Shown here piece by piece: positions 34,986 through 44,352 of a stretch of DNA of 64,000 nt. The position numbers were made by a program, and so were the translations under genes. The notes beneath the pieces are model-generated. The model did no database searches, was not told the DNA's origin, and was given only the letters and a program-made list of their open reading frames with translations. The DNA is from Candidatus Thorarchaeota archaeon MP8T_1. Lineage in GTDB: Archaea > Asgardarchaeota > Thorarchaeia > Thorarchaeales > Thorarchaeaceae. Position 1 is the stretch's first letter; every line of letters begins with the position of its first letter. The DNA is taken from NCBI GenBank assembly GCA_002825465.1, contig PJER01000009.1, positions 1-64,000 of the forward strand, in the 5' to 3' direction.

Positions 34986-35737
34986 ATTCTAAAGGACATT
35001 AGGTCCTCTCCCATAAGAACTTCTGCGTTTGTTCTACGACTGACAATTTCGATGACCTTTTTCTTCTTACTAACAACCTCAGGTGAAACGTGAGTGAGAA
35101 TGACCTTTTTTGGCGCAACTTCTTCAACAATCTCTGCTAGCTGACTTGGTGTAGTATGAACACCCTCTGGATTTGGACCATCCAGCCAATTGCATTCGTG
35201 TATGAGAAAATCCGTTCCCTTTGCAAGGTCAATGACGTCTGGACAAGGTGCTGTATCTGACGAGTATGTGAGTGATTTTCCTCCGCACTCAATTCGGTAG
35301 GCTCTTGTTTCCATAGTCCCATGCATTGTCGGTGCATTGGAGATTATGGCTTTGTCAACCTGTATTACATCATTTTCTTTGAGTTCTCGGACATTGAGAA
35401 TCAACCTATCTTGTGCATATGGAAACCCAATATCAAAGAGACCTCTATACCACTGTTTAATGAATGGAGGTCCATAGACATTCAATGTTTTATCATAACC
35501 ACTCAACCAAAGATGTTGACACAGCATCAGAAAATCAGAACAATGGTCAACATGGAAATGAGATATGAATATCGTTGAGATAGAATGAAGGTCTATCTCC
35601 AACTGGGTCAATCTATGATAGATTCCTGCGCCAATATCAAATAGAAGTATTTCATCTGCTATATCAACGAGATATCCTGATTGAACTCTTGTAGGATCTG
35701 GAGATGTTGTGCCAGTACCAAGCAGTGTAACCTCCAT
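34982..35737 (-). CDS. Metallo-beta-lactamase-fold hydrolase (RNase Z-like)
   Basis: 251 residues from the ATG at 35737, starting MEVTLLGTGTTSPDP as RNase Z/arylsulfatase-like proteins do. Metal motif SHFHVDHCSDF (H-x-H-x-D-H), further ligands in SDTAPC, HECNW and LTHVSPE. It lacks the long exosite arm of tRNase Z, so an AtsA-like or general phosphodiesterase role is as likely as tRNA 3' processing. Confidence 0.8.
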   Translation of the reverse strand: MEVTLLGTGTTSPDPTRVQSGYLVDIADEILLFDIGAGIYHRLTQLEIDLHSISTIFISHFHVDHCSDFLMLCQHLWLSGYDKTLNVYGPPFIKQWYRGLFDIGFPYAQDRLILNVRELKENDVIQVDKAIISNAPTMHGTMETRAYRIECGGKSLTYSSDTAPCPDVIDLAKGTDFLIHECNWLDGPNPEGVHTTPSQLAEIVEEVAPKKVILTHVSPEVVSKKKKVIEIVSRRTNAEVLMGEDLMSFRI

Positions 35738-35789
35738 TTCAATCATCCATGCAATCGATGAAGCAACGAATGAACTTTTCCCTTATACA

Positions 35790-36074
35790 TCAAGAGCTCT
35801 CTGGTTTGATTACATACTCAAAAGTATTGATGAGTAGGCGGAGATCTCTGACTACTCTAGCATGATCAATAATAGGACTTTTGAGTCTATTCGCAATTTC
35901 CTTACAAGACACATTTTTTGCAGCTCGAAGAACAGCAATCGACTGCACACGAATCTTACCTTCTTCTACATCTCTCCAGAGGTTATCAAGTGCGTTCTCC
36001 ATCACCTTTTGTTGAGAAAGAATCTGAACTCTATCTACCTGATTAGTAGCATCTTGTAAAAGTAGACCAGTCAT
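35790..36074 (-). CDS. Small helical protein, possible winged-helix DNA-binding
   Basis: 94 residues from the ATG at 36074 after GAGGT; a longer frame to 36164 adds residues that do not look coding. Mostly helical and charged. The segment SCKEIANRLKSPIIDHARVVRDLRLL could be a helix-turn-helix. No family recognised. Confidence 0.5.
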   Translation of the reverse strand: MTGLLLQDATNQVDRVQILSQQKVMENALDNLWRDVEEGKIRVQSIAVLRAAKNVSCKEIANRLKSPIIDHARVVRDLRLLINTFEYVIKPESS

Positions 36075-36255
36075 AAACTTAACCTCATTCAGAAAAGTTG
36101 CACTTGGGCAAACTCCTGAATGCTCCCGGTCTTCAGGTTTAGTAATAGAGTACTTATGAAACACTCATATGCACCAAAATCATGGTCTGCAAAGCCCTAT
36201 TTAATCGCACCTATTTTTTTATTGCTGAAAAGACTGTTTGTAAAAAGAAAGAAAA

Positions 36256-36284
36256 TCAGAGGAGTAGTAAACTACAGCCTCTGA
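36256..36284 (-). terminator. Hairpin terminator of the VIT-VWA gene
   Basis: TCAGAGG (36256-36262) pairs with CCTCTGA (36278-36284); inside it GTAG pairs with CTAC around a TAAA loop. It lies 15 bases after the stop codon and is followed on the minus strand by TTTTCTTTCTTTTTAC. Confidence 0.7.
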
Positions 36285-36298
36285 CTAATCTAAATGAG

Positions 36299-38266
36299 TT
36301 AACTATGTCTTCTCCAGATTAAGATTAATACCGCAGCAACTATAACAATCGTTAAGCCAAAAGCTCCTGAAAGCATAGATAGACTTGCATCAAAGGTCGC
36401 ACCAGCTATAGGAATTCCTGTTGCAGCAGTTCCTGTCGGCATGGCTGGATAAGCAGTGTATGTAGCCGCAGGAGGAGGAATATATGTTGAGGATGATTCG
36501 GTAACTGGATCTTCTGTTGTAATAGGATCATCCGTTGTAATCAACAAGGCTGTGTATCCTTCTACAATTATGCCATAATTCATTCCTAAGTTGACTATCT
36601 CTTCTCTCAGCGCTAGAGTTTCGCCTTCAAGGTTAATCAATCTGAGAAGATAGGTGATTCGATGCTGTGCCCATAACTTCTCTATGTGTGGATTCTCCAT
36701 CGTAGGCGTATTTGCGATATTCAAGTAGGTTTCATTATTATCGGGATATTCTATTGTAGTATGAACAGTTATCGATGATTCATAACGACCGCAGACTACA
36801 ATTTCACTTCCATTGAAGAATGGGGATTCGTTCAATGGCATCAAGGTACTTCTATCTACTATTCCTTCGAATTCAATAGAATAAGATTCTGCAATTGGTG
36901 TAGCAAATTCATAATAGAATTCAACTAATTCAACAGCCGCCTCCTCGCTTGGTTGAATGAATACAAAGAACCCATCATTTTGAGCAGCAAGGTTTGCCAT
37001 CAGATTTTCATCAGAGTCTGAACCAAATGCGACTGTGGATATCGATACTCCAAGGTCATTTGCTTCCTGAACTGCTGATAGTATTCCTGGAGAATCTACT
37101 ATGTCACCAGCTGTCGGTATTCCATCTGAAAGCATTAGGAGAGCTTTGACATTTTCTCCTTCACTCATCATACCAATTCCTTCTATCATTGCGCCATGGA
37201 AGTTAGTACTTCCACCTGCGTTTATGTTTGCAACCCAAGTCTGTGCTTCATCCACACTTGATTCAGAAGCTGAATGCGGTTCCACCCATAGTGTCGTAAT
37301 CTTTGTATCAAAGGCTATGACATTGAAAAGATCTGTAGGTTGTAATGTTTCAATCATTGAATTAAAGGCTGAACGAGCCTGTTCTATTTTAGTACCACTC
37401 ATTGAACCTGACTTGTCCAAGATGAATACGTACTGCCTATGAGCACTCTCCTCCATCGTAGTAATTGATGGTGCTAGTAGATAGACGAAGAAATTGTCAG
37501 TTCCATTTGTATAGGTCAATAATTGACTTCCACCAAGCTGTCTATTCAAAGTGTATCTTATCTCTAAATTCTCAACATCAATTACACTAGAGCTTGTGAA
37601 ATCCAGCTTAACTCCATTTGTCAAATCTGAAGCTGTGAATGCAGGTAATCCTCTGATGGAATATCCTGCAATTGCATCGAAATTCGAGCGAATAGATAGA
37701 TCAAGGGTGACTCTAGTACTAATTGGTACACCTCTTGAAATTGGTAGGTCTATAGAATAAACGCCTAATTTTCGTGCAATCAGTCCTTCCACACGAACAG
37801 TCACTACAGCTTTGATTCCTTTTTCAAGATTGAATTTTACCATGTATCCCTCATCTATTTTTACAACGAGCAAGGCATTCCTGTTTTCTTCAACTGCAGA
37901 ATGATACACCTGAACTGCAGTCTGTTCTGGCATTACACGACCCCAGTATGTTTTATCTCCAATAACTACTGAAACATTACTAAGTCGAATTCCTTCCTGA
38001 AGCTCAAATGGCCATGCTATCTCTGATGCCTCTGCTGATGCTGTATTATCAAAACTCATAGTATATGAAACATCAACATAACTATCGGTTATCGTTCCTT
38101 CAATTGCTACATTATCAGGGATCATTGATCCTAGTCTTGCTGAATCAGCTGGCTGTCCTATCAACCTACTAGTATCGTAGATTGGTTGCAGTTGTATCAT
38201 CAAAGATGATACTAGAATTAAGACCCCAATTCCACTTAGTAGTAAATACCGTGTGTCCACTTTCAC
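36299..38266 (-). CDS. VIT and von Willebrand A domain surface protein
   Basis: 655 residues from a GTG at 38266, 9 bases after GGGAG; a TTG lies 9 bases upstream of it. N-terminal helix (LLLSGIGVLILVSSLMI) is a signal or anchor. VIT domain about 50-180; VWA domain about 270-460 with a complete MIDAS metal site: D-K-S-G-S, the Thr of GSTNFH, and the Asp of LSDGIPT. A beta-rich stalk follows, then a Ser/Thr/Pro-rich linker and a C-terminal helix ending WRRHS. This is the inter-alpha-trypsin-inhibitor heavy-chain architecture; it probably binds proteins or sugars outside the cell through a divalent metal. Confidence 0.85.
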   Translation of the reverse strand: MKVDTRYLLLSGIGVLILVSSLMIQLQPIYDTSRLIGQPADSARLGSMIPDNVAIEGTITDSYVDVSYTMSFDNTASAEASEIAWPFELQEGIRLSNVSVVIGDKTYWGRVMPEQTAVQVYHSAVEENRNALLVVKIDEGYMVKFNLEKGIKAVVTVRVEGLIARKLGVYSIDLPISRGVPISTRVTLDLSIRSNFDAIAGYSIRGLPAFTASDLTNGVKLDFTSSSVIDVENLEIRYTLNRQLGGSQLLTYTNGTDNFFVYLLAPSITTMEESAHRQYVFILDKSGSMSGTKIEQARSAFNSMIETLQPTDLFNVIAFDTKITTLWVEPHSASESSVDEAQTWVANINAGGSTNFHGAMIEGIGMMSEGENVKALLMLSDGIPTAGDIVDSPGILSAVQEANDLGVSISTVAFGSDSDENLMANLAAQNDGFFVFIQPSEEAAVELVEFYYEFATPIAESYSIEFEGIVDRSTLMPLNESPFFNGSEIVVCGRYESSITVHTTIEYPDNNETYLNIANTPTMENPHIEKLWAQHRITYLLRLINLEGETLALREEIVNLGMNYGIIVEGYTALLITTDDPITTEDPVTESSSTYIPPPAATYTAYPAMPTGTAATGIPIAGATFDASLSMLSGAFGLTIVIVAAVLILIWRRHS

Positions 38267-38575
38267 ATGGTTCAACTCCCGAAGTAATACTGTTGACCAT
38301 GTATATACCTCCGCCTGTGCTCCTCTCTACACATGATTGATTATATTCAACAAGATTACAATCACAAATAATGTACAAAGAATGTCATGAATCTAATTTT
38401 TGAACACATAGTTCTACTAATTGAACGGCGCCAAAATTAACAAATTCATTTATGGAAAATCTTTTAGAATTCGTCTTTTGTCGAACTGAATTTCACAAAA
38501 ACATCATCATTTTAAAGGAGTTCGTATATGGTTTTTCCAATGCGTGGGCCTTAGGGCCAAAAGGAGTAGAAGAAA

Positions 38576-39412
38576 TTGAGCGAAGAATATGATATGAAGA
38601 CATTAGTCCAGTATATGTCTGCGATTGCTTTAGCATTGTTCTATATGCTTTACATTCCGTGGACATTTATGTCAGCAGCTTTCACAGCTGATCCGGCATT
38701 AATCTGGGTCTATTACTTCACCTTAGTAATCGGATTGCTCTTCCCGTTGTATTATGCAACTGGAAAAGAAAATATGGCTTGGCTCTGTTTGGGTCTAGCT
38801 CTGATTATTAACTCAGTGCTTTGGCTTGTAATTGAAGCTGCACAGGCTGTTGCAGCAATTCTCGTTCTCTTGGTTGGTTTGTTATTCTTTATCGGACCTT
38901 TCTTGGAGAATAAAATGAGCAACTGGGACTTGATCAAGAATCTATTTCATTTCTTGAAAGGTTTATTCTTGGTTTTAGCAATCGCATTCTATGCAGGATT
39001 TGATCTCAATGCGATGATTGGACCAAATAGTGCAAACCATATCATGCCCCAATTCATATTCATGGGTGGAGCTATTATGGTTGCATTCGCAGTCTGTTTA
39101 ATGGTATATGGTCTGTTTAACATATTCAAGATGTTCCTCCCTGAGAAAATTGGAGGATTCTTTGGAGACCTAGGAAAGATCTTCTATATGTTAATGGTGA
39201 TAAGTTTCCTACTAGGTATTGTTTACAATGTAAGTTGGTATCCAACAGAAGCACTTCTAAATCCATGGACTCCTGCGTATGCAATTGGTGTTTCAACATC
39301 CATTGACTTCTTTAGAGGATTGGCAGCAATAGGTTATGGAAACCTTGGTGCCATACTTCTCATTATCTTATTCCTATATGGAATGGGTAAGATTGCAAAG
39401 AAGTTCGAGTAG
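38576..39412 (+). CDS. Polytopic membrane protein (about eight TM segments)
   Basis: 278 residues from a TTG at 38576, with AAAGGAG 11 bases upstream. Short acidic N-terminus MSEEYDMK, then about eight hydrophobic helices with small polar loops, ending GMGKIAKKFE. No family recognised. The leader holds a short GGCC-TTAG-GGCC hairpin. The region 38276-38575 contains the divergent promoters of this gene and the VIT-VWA gene and nothing else gene-like. Confidence 0.65.
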   Translation: MSEEYDMKTLVQYMSAIALALFYMLYIPWTFMSAAFTADPALIWVYYFTLVIGLLFPLYYATGKENMAWLCLGLALIINSVLWLVIEAAQAVAAILVLLVGLLFFIGPFLENKMSNWDLIKNLFHFLKGLFLVLAIAFYAGFDLNAMIGPNSANHIMPQFIFMGGAIMVAFAVCLMVYGLFNIFKMFLPEKIGGFFGDLGKIFYMLMVISFLLGIVYNVSWYPTEALLNPWTPAYAIGVSTSIDFFRGLAAIGYGNLGAILLIILFLYGMGKIAKKFE

Positions 39413-39428
39413 AATATCGTTATTTTTG

Positions 39429-39460
39429 GGAAAGGAGGGATTTCCTTCCTTTTCCTTTCT
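39429..39460 (+). terminator. Candidate terminator after the eight-TM membrane protein
   Basis: An imperfect stem (GGAAAGGAGGG with CCTTCCTTTTCC) is followed by pyrimidine-rich CTTTCTCTTTCTTTC, 17 bases after the stop codon. Confidence 0.45.
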
Positions 39461-39535
39461 CTTTCTTTCTGAAAGAATGTATTGCTCGACCTTATACTTG
39501 TTCACGAGTAACAAGATCTGTGGAGACTTCCAGTT

Positions 39536-39811
39536 ATGAATGAGAGAAAAAATCGCACATTGGAACAACACAGCAAACATGAAAAGATCTCATCGATTGA
39601 ACCTCGAAGTAAATTCATATCAGTTACTCGTATGTTTCTGTCATCTGAAAAAAGTCGGGACGTCTTCTGTCCCTATTGTGGAAATCCATTAAATTTCGAA
39701 TCAGATGTTGAATGGATGGGTCCAGATGCTTTCCTATGTACTTCGTGTGAGAAGCTTCTCCATATATCGCTAATCCATCGAGCACTTAGAGACTTAGGCG
39801 CTATCAAGTGA
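39536..39811 (+). CDS. Small zinc-ribbon protein
   Basis: 91 residues. Basic N-terminus, then a zinc ribbon with C-P-Y-C-G-N and C-T-S-C-E separated by about 24 residues. Start at the ATG at 39536 with GTGGAG upstream and a CTTATACTTG promoter-like box near 39491. Probably a small regulatory or nucleic-acid-binding protein; no closer family is recognised. Confidence 0.6.
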   Translation: MNERKNRTLEQHSKHEKISSIEPRSKFISVTRMFLSSEKSRDVFCPYCGNPLNFESDVEWMGPDAFLCTSCEKLLHISLIHRALRDLGAIK

Positions 39812-39898
39812 TGGTGTTCTATTTTTTTGTTGTTTCCAAAATTATATCATCGAATGTGGAACCTCGATTTCACTCGAGACATACATTGAGGTCAACAA

Positions 39899-40297
39899 AT
39901 GAAAAAGACATTGTATGATGTCATTGATTCTTGGACATTGAAATGGGATAGAGGGCTTATTGAGATTACAATGAATCAGGTAGCGGAAGTGTTCTATAAA
40001 CACAAATGCATCTTTTATCTCCTAGAAGAAATCTGGGATATACTTGAACTAATTGACGATCCTCTTGAATTTATGACACAGGAACGAATGATTGTACAAT
40101 TTGAGAGACTTCTAAGCGATGAACAAAATGAATTGGCAGCAAAATCAGTCCAACTTGAGCTCACGGAACCTCCAAGATTTACAATCAATGTTCTCAATGC
40201 CAAGGAGCTAATCACTTCTCATCCAGAATGGTTTGAGCCATATGAAGGGATGACACTTGGTGAATTTGGTGCAAAATTACTTGATGATTCTAAATAG
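39899..40297 (+). CDS. Hypothetical protein, 132 residues
   Basis: Starts at the ATG at 39899 after GAGGT. Mixed alpha/beta composition, acidic, no membrane helix, no Cys pair. The first 90 residues look helical (FYLLEEIWDILELIDDPLEFM). No family recognised. Convergent with the next small membrane gene. Confidence 0.55.
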   Translation: MKKTLYDVIDSWTLKWDRGLIEITMNQVAEVFYKHKCIFYLLEEIWDILELIDDPLEFMTQERMIVQFERLLSDEQNELAAKSVQLELTEPPRFTINVLNAKELITSHPEWFEPYEGMTLGEFGAKLLDDSK

Positions 40298-40307
40298 CAT
40301 GACGGTC

Positions 40308-40628
40308 TCATGAGTCTATCTTCATTACTTCTAGTTTGATTTGCTCTCTCTGAGTGAGTACATCATAGGTCATTATTACGAAAATAAATAGGTCCACAAA
40401 GACTAGCAATAATATTGGGAGACGGTCTGGTAGTGGAATGACACCTGAAACAAGAATCAACACTCCAACCTGTCCGAGACTCAAAATACCAATCAATCCC
40501 CCTAACCAGGACATAAGTGACAACCCGTCTTCTTTAGTTGGAAACTTTCGAAAGATACCATAGAGTATGTATCCAAAAAATAAGAAGAATTGAAACCCAA
40601 TTGTTATTGACAAATATCCTATCTGCAT
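40308..40628 (-). CDS. Small membrane protein, three TM segments
   Basis: 106 residues. Three hydrophobic helices (about 5-25, 37-65, 68-95) and a short charged C-terminus (TQREQIKLEVMKIDS). The start lies next to an A/T-rich promoter-like patch, so the transcript may be leaderless. No family recognised. Confidence 0.5.
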   Translation of the reverse strand: MQIGYLSITIGFQFFLFFGYILYGIFRKFPTKEDGLSLMSWLGGLIGILSLGQVGVLILVSGVIPLPDRLPILLLVFVDLFIFVIMTYDVLTQREQIKLEVMKIDS

Positions 40629-40689
40629 AGTATAGAATAGTCAATGAACATAATTAGGCCTTATTATATAGCATAACAAAAGAAGATGG

Positions 40690-40713
40690 ATTCCGGAGCA
40701 AGAGCTCCGGAAT
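40690..40713 (-). terminator. Hairpin terminator of the gene at 40726
   Basis: Perfect 10-bp stem ATTCCGGAGC / GCTCCGGAAT with an AAGA loop, 12 bases after the minus-strand stop codon, followed on that strand by CATCTTCTTTTGTT. Confidence 0.65.
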
Positions 40714-40725
40714 AATTTGAATAAA

Positions 40726-41286
40726 TTAGTCTTGGTACCCTTTCATGTAGCCTTCTCTCTGAGCCCATTTCTCTTCGAGTCGCTGCATGATGGTCCACAT
40801 GCGGTAGGTGTAATTCCAGGACTCATCGAACTTACCTTGGTTCATCTGGCTCTGAAACTCTTCTACTACATCGTTGACAGCACCGATATCTTCAATGATG
40901 GTTGCATCGAACTCATACACTTGGTCAAGTTCTCGCTCATTGATCTTTTCCTTTGATCCCCATCCAGCATAACCGTAGTCTGCGTAGCGGATACCAGATT
41001 CAATCTTATCGGTGAGGTTAAGCATCCTGTCGAAAGTTTCCCAAGTCTTAGATAAGTTGTATTCAACAACTTGCATCTGTAACTTTTCCAAGTCTTGCTT
41101 GACTAGACGTAGCTGGTCAGCAACGAATTCTCTAAGGACTTTATCAGCGGCGCGCCTCTCGTTCTTCTCTTGATACCCATGCCATCCTGGAATGTAATGA
41201 GTGATTAAGCCGAAGAAGCCACCTTTGATATCCTTGGCCGACTTCTTTCTGATTCGTTTTGCAATTGGGTCTGTTACCTTTCCCAT
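40726..41286 (-). CDS. Hypothetical helical protein, 186 residues
   Basis: Start at the ATG at 41286 after GGAG; a longer frame to 41376 is unlikely. Basic N-terminus (MGKVTDPIAKRIRKKSAKDIKGG), one weakly hydrophobic stretch (FFGLITHYIPGWHGY), then long amphipathic helices rich in Trp, Tyr and charged residues (YADYGYAGWGS, WNYTYRMWTIMQRLEEKWAQREGY). Codon use is even and the gene has its own hairpin terminator, so it seems well expressed. No family recognised. Confidence 0.6.
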   Translation of the reverse strand: MGKVTDPIAKRIRKKSAKDIKGGFFGLITHYIPGWHGYQEKNERRAADKVLREFVADQLRLVKQDLEKLQMQVVEYNLSKTWETFDRMLNLTDKIESGIRYADYGYAGWGSKEKINERELDQVYEFDATIIEDIGAVNDVVEEFQSQMNQGKFDESWNYTYRMWTIMQRLEEKWAQREGYMKGYQD

Positions 41287-41456
41287 GCTGTTAATTCTCC
41301 TGATTAGTTCACAACCCTGTGGCATGATAACTAGGGTTGACCTGCACGAATCTATACATGAGGACTTAAAAAACATATTACAAGGAACTCTATCATTGAT
41401 TTTGAGGTATTTCCGATATTGGTGAGCATATTTCCTGTCTTGCTCATGCGGGTTTT

Positions 41457-41465
41457 TTTATATAA
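41457..41465 (+). promoter_or_regulatory. TATA box of the methyltransferase gene
   Basis: TTTATATAA centred 25 bases before the ATG at 41486, so the transcript is probably leaderless. Confidence 0.6.
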
Positions 41466-41485
41466 TTGAAAAATTAAAGAATCTC

Positions 41486-42271
41486 ATGGAACCAGAAATG
41501 AAAACATGGAGTGGTCTTTGGGATCTTCTTGCAGCTCATCTTGCTGAATTACTTGATGTTTCGATTGGCTCTAAAGTATTAGACGTTGGTACCGGTGGCG
41601 GATCAACTCTTTTAGCTGCCTTGAAGTGTGTTGGTCCATCAGGTTTTGTGACAAGCATAGACAGGCAAGAACAGTGGGCAAATCATGGTGCTCAAGAGAT
41701 TAAACGATTGAAAATCACCAATGCAGATGTTCGACTCATGGATGCAAAATCAATGGAGTTTCAGGATAACCTGTTTGACTTCGTAATTTCTGGTTTCATT
41801 GGTTGGGGACATTGTTATGATTTTGCTAACTCGAGGTTTCGTGATCAAGATCTTGTTATGAGAGAAATACATCGGACTCTCAAACATGGCGGTAAACTTG
41901 GAATAAGTACCTGGCTTCTTCAAAGTGATACCGAATGGATAGAGGACTTTATTGAGGGAATGGGTCAGAGTGCAAGAAGAGTTTACTCTAAAGAAACGGA
42001 GAAAGATTGGAAGATCATTATGGAATCTTCTCCATTCTCAGACTACCACCTATTGCCCGAGACAATTGAATATACGTATCCCTCACCTGATATTTGGTGG
42101 GAAGAAATGAACGATTATGGTTGGAAACCGCAAATCGAAAAACTAGCTGAAGTAAAAGGAATGACGATCTCGGACATTAAGAAAAAGGCAATTGAAAAGC
42201 TTGGAGGACACCTCTCAAAAGATGGAATAATGTTCACAAGACGTGTTCTATTTATTTTTGCTACAAAATAG
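41486..42271 (+). CDS. Class I SAM-dependent methyltransferase
   Basis: 261 residues. Motif I KVLDVGTGGGST, acidic ribose-binding residue after VTSID, motif II-like FDFVISGFIGWGH and post-motif LKHGGKLGISTW give a standard Rossmann methyltransferase of the UbiE/small-molecule type. The C-terminal 100 residues form a variable substrate lid. Substrate unknown. The predicted promoter places the transcript start at or next to the ATG. Confidence 0.8.
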   Translation: MEPEMKTWSGLWDLLAAHLAELLDVSIGSKVLDVGTGGGSTLLAALKCVGPSGFVTSIDRQEQWANHGAQEIKRLKITNADVRLMDAKSMEFQDNLFDFVISGFIGWGHCYDFANSRFRDQDLVMREIHRTLKHGGKLGISTWLLQSDTEWIEDFIEGMGQSARRVYSKETEKDWKIIMESSPFSDYHLLPETIEYTYPSPDIWWEEMNDYGWKPQIEKLAEVKGMTISDIKKKAIEKLGGHLSKDGIMFTRRVLFIFATK

Positions 42272-42305
42272 AACTGAGAAAGACAGAATAGCCCGGAAGG
42301 TTGCT

Positions 42306-42313
42306 CTTAAATA
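42306..42313 (+). promoter_or_regulatory. TATA box of the M3 peptidase gene
   Basis: CTTAAATA about 27 bases before the ATG at 42336; a leaderless transcript is expected. Confidence 0.5.
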
Positions 42314-42335
42314 CAATATATAGTCTTGACGAACT

Positions 42336-44312
42336 ATGACAGATGATGGGATTATCCGCACTCTAGATTGGACAATTGACCCTACCGCGATTCGTTCTAT
42401 TACTGATGAGTCAATTGATGCGGCTAGAAAGGAATTAGATCAGATTGCAAAGACCTCTCTTGGTGAGGAATCATTAGCAACTCTCCAGGAATTTGAAGAA
42501 GTAGGCGGTGCAATCCTTGAAAAATTAGGCCCATTGAGATTTTTGAAATATGTTTCCACAAATAAGGAACAAAGAGATGCTTGTGATTATACAGAAAAGC
42601 AGCTTCTCAAATTCTTGAACGAGACATATGGACGAAAGGAACTCTTTGATGTGATTGTTCGACTCGAGCCTTATTCTAAAACATTTGGCGAAGAAGAGCA
42701 GACCCTTTTACAGAAGACCCTAGATGACTTCCGTCATAGAGGTGCGGGACTTCCTGATGATGAAAGAAAAGAGTTTCTTGAGATATCTAACAATCTAACG
42801 GTGCTAGAAGCTGATTATAGCAAAGTATTAGCTGAAATTACAACGACTGTCCCATGTAGTAAAGAAGAACTTGATGGTGTTCCTCCAGAGATTTACGAGG
42901 ATCTTCAGAAAGAAGGTGAGAAATTTCTTTTACCATTGGACTACCCAGTTCTTGTTCCTGTATTGAATTATGCTCACAATGAAGAGACTAGAAAGCGAAT
43001 GCAGACAGCCCAGTATAATCGTGGTGGAAAGGAGAATAGTGAACGTCTATCTGACGCTCTTGCTTTAAGGGATAGGAAAGCAAAATTAGCTGGATTCAGA
43101 AATTTCGCTGAATATCAAGTAAGTATTAAGATGGCAAAGACTCCAGAACGTGTTTTTGATTTCATGTACGATCTCAAGGATAAATTAAACCCTCTTTACA
43201 AGAAAGAATTAGTTGCTATGAAAGAGCTCAAAGCAAAGACAACTGGAGTTTCTGTAGATGAAGTTCAATTCAATAACTGGGACCTTTTCTATTATCATGA
43301 GCTGCTTCGTAAGGAGAAGTATTCAGTAGACCAGAATGAAGTTAAACAATACTTCCCAATGGAGCGTGTTGTAAAAGGTGTCCTAGATATCTACCAGAAA
43401 GTACTCAATCTAGAATTTATTCCTGTGAAAGATAGTAATGTGTGGTATGATGATGTTGAAGAATATCGAGTGATTGACAAGGTTTCAGGAAGATCCATGG
43501 GTGTCTTTTATCTCGACCTCTATCCAAGAGAGGGGAAGTATAAACACTATGCAGTATTTGATTTCCTAAATCGTCGAGTAAGGGATGGAAAAGCTCTACT
43601 TCCAATCTGTTCAATGGTTGCTAATTTCCAAAAACCAACAGATAAACAACCCTCTCTATTAACACACAATGAGGTTGAAACATTCTTCCACGAATTTGGA
43701 CACCTCATGCATGTTGTAAACAATCAGGCAAGTTATGCGAGTTTTGGTCTAGATGGTGTCAAACCTGACTTCATTGAGGTGCCATCTATGCTGTTGGAAA
43801 ATTGGGCATGGAAAGAAGATGTACTACAGATTCTATCAGGTCACTTCAAAAATCCAGAAAAGAAGTTGCCTTCTGATTTATTGCAGCGAATGATACGAGC
43901 GAAATTGCTTGATGTTGGTGCATTGACATTACGACAAGTCTTCTACTCTCTTATTGATATGTACTATCACACTGAGCCTGTTGAGGATACGACTTCAAAA
44001 TGGTACGAAGTATTCAATGAAATCACAGGATTGAATATCCCTCCAAATACAAAACCTGATGCTAGTTTCGATCATCTAATGGGTGGTTACCAAGCAGGAT
44101 ACTATGGATATCAATGGTCCAAAGTCTTTGCTGAAGATGTATTCACGAAGTTCGAGAAGAATGGGTACTTCGATGAGAAGACCGGATTAGAATATCGTCA
44201 GAAGATTCTCTCTCCTGGAGGAAGTCGAGACCCTGATGATATGGTCCGTGATTTCTTAGGTCGAGAATCAAATAACAAGGCTTACTTAAAATCACTAGGT
44301 ATTGATAATTAG
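42336..44312 (+). CDS. M3 family oligopeptidase
   Basis: 658 residues, the usual size for thimet-oligopeptidase/Dcp-type M3 enzymes. The zinc motif H-E-F-G-H lies in ETFFHEFGHLMHVV, with the third ligand Glu in DFIEVPSMLLENW; the substrate loop GGYQAGYYGYQWSKVFAED is also conserved. No signal peptide: a cytosolic enzyme that degrades short peptides. It ends at a bidirectional hairpin shared with the convergent gene. Confidence 0.9.
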   Translation: MTDDGIIRTLDWTIDPTAIRSITDESIDAARKELDQIAKTSLGEESLATLQEFEEVGGAILEKLGPLRFLKYVSTNKEQRDACDYTEKQLLKFLNETYGRKELFDVIVRLEPYSKTFGEEEQTLLQKTLDDFRHRGAGLPDDERKEFLEISNNLTVLEADYSKVLAEITTTVPCSKEELDGVPPEIYEDLQKEGEKFLLPLDYPVLVPVLNYAHNEETRKRMQTAQYNRGGKENSERLSDALALRDRKAKLAGFRNFAEYQVSIKMAKTPERVFDFMYDLKDKLNPLYKKELVAMKELKAKTTGVSVDEVQFNNWDLFYYHELLRKEKYSVDQNEVKQYFPMERVVKGVLDIYQKVLNLEFIPVKDSNVWYDDVEEYRVIDKVSGRSMGVFYLDLYPREGKYKHYAVFDFLNRRVRDGKALLPICSMVANFQKPTDKQPSLLTHNEVETFFHEFGHLMHVVNNQASYASFGLDGVKPDFIEVPSMLLENWAWKEDVLQILSGHFKNPEKKLPSDLLQRMIRAKLLDVGALTLRQVFYSLIDMYYHTEPVEDTTSKWYEVFNEITGLNIPPNTKPDASFDHLMGGYQAGYYGYQWSKVFAEDVFTKFEKNGYFDEKTGLEYRQKILSPGGSRDPDDMVRDFLGRESNNKAYLKSLGIDN

Positions 44313-44325
44313 GAAAAAAGAAAGA

Positions 44326-44346
44326 AAGGGCTTGATTCAAGCCCTT
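44326..44346. terminator. Bidirectional hairpin terminator
   Basis: AAGGGCTTG (44326-44334) pairs with CAAGCCCTT (44338-44346), perfect 9-bp stem with a 3-base loop, between two convergent stop codons. The plus strand continues CAATTTTTAATTT and the minus strand TTTCTTTCTTTTTT, so it can serve both genes. Confidence 0.75.
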
Positions 44347-44352
44347 CAATTT

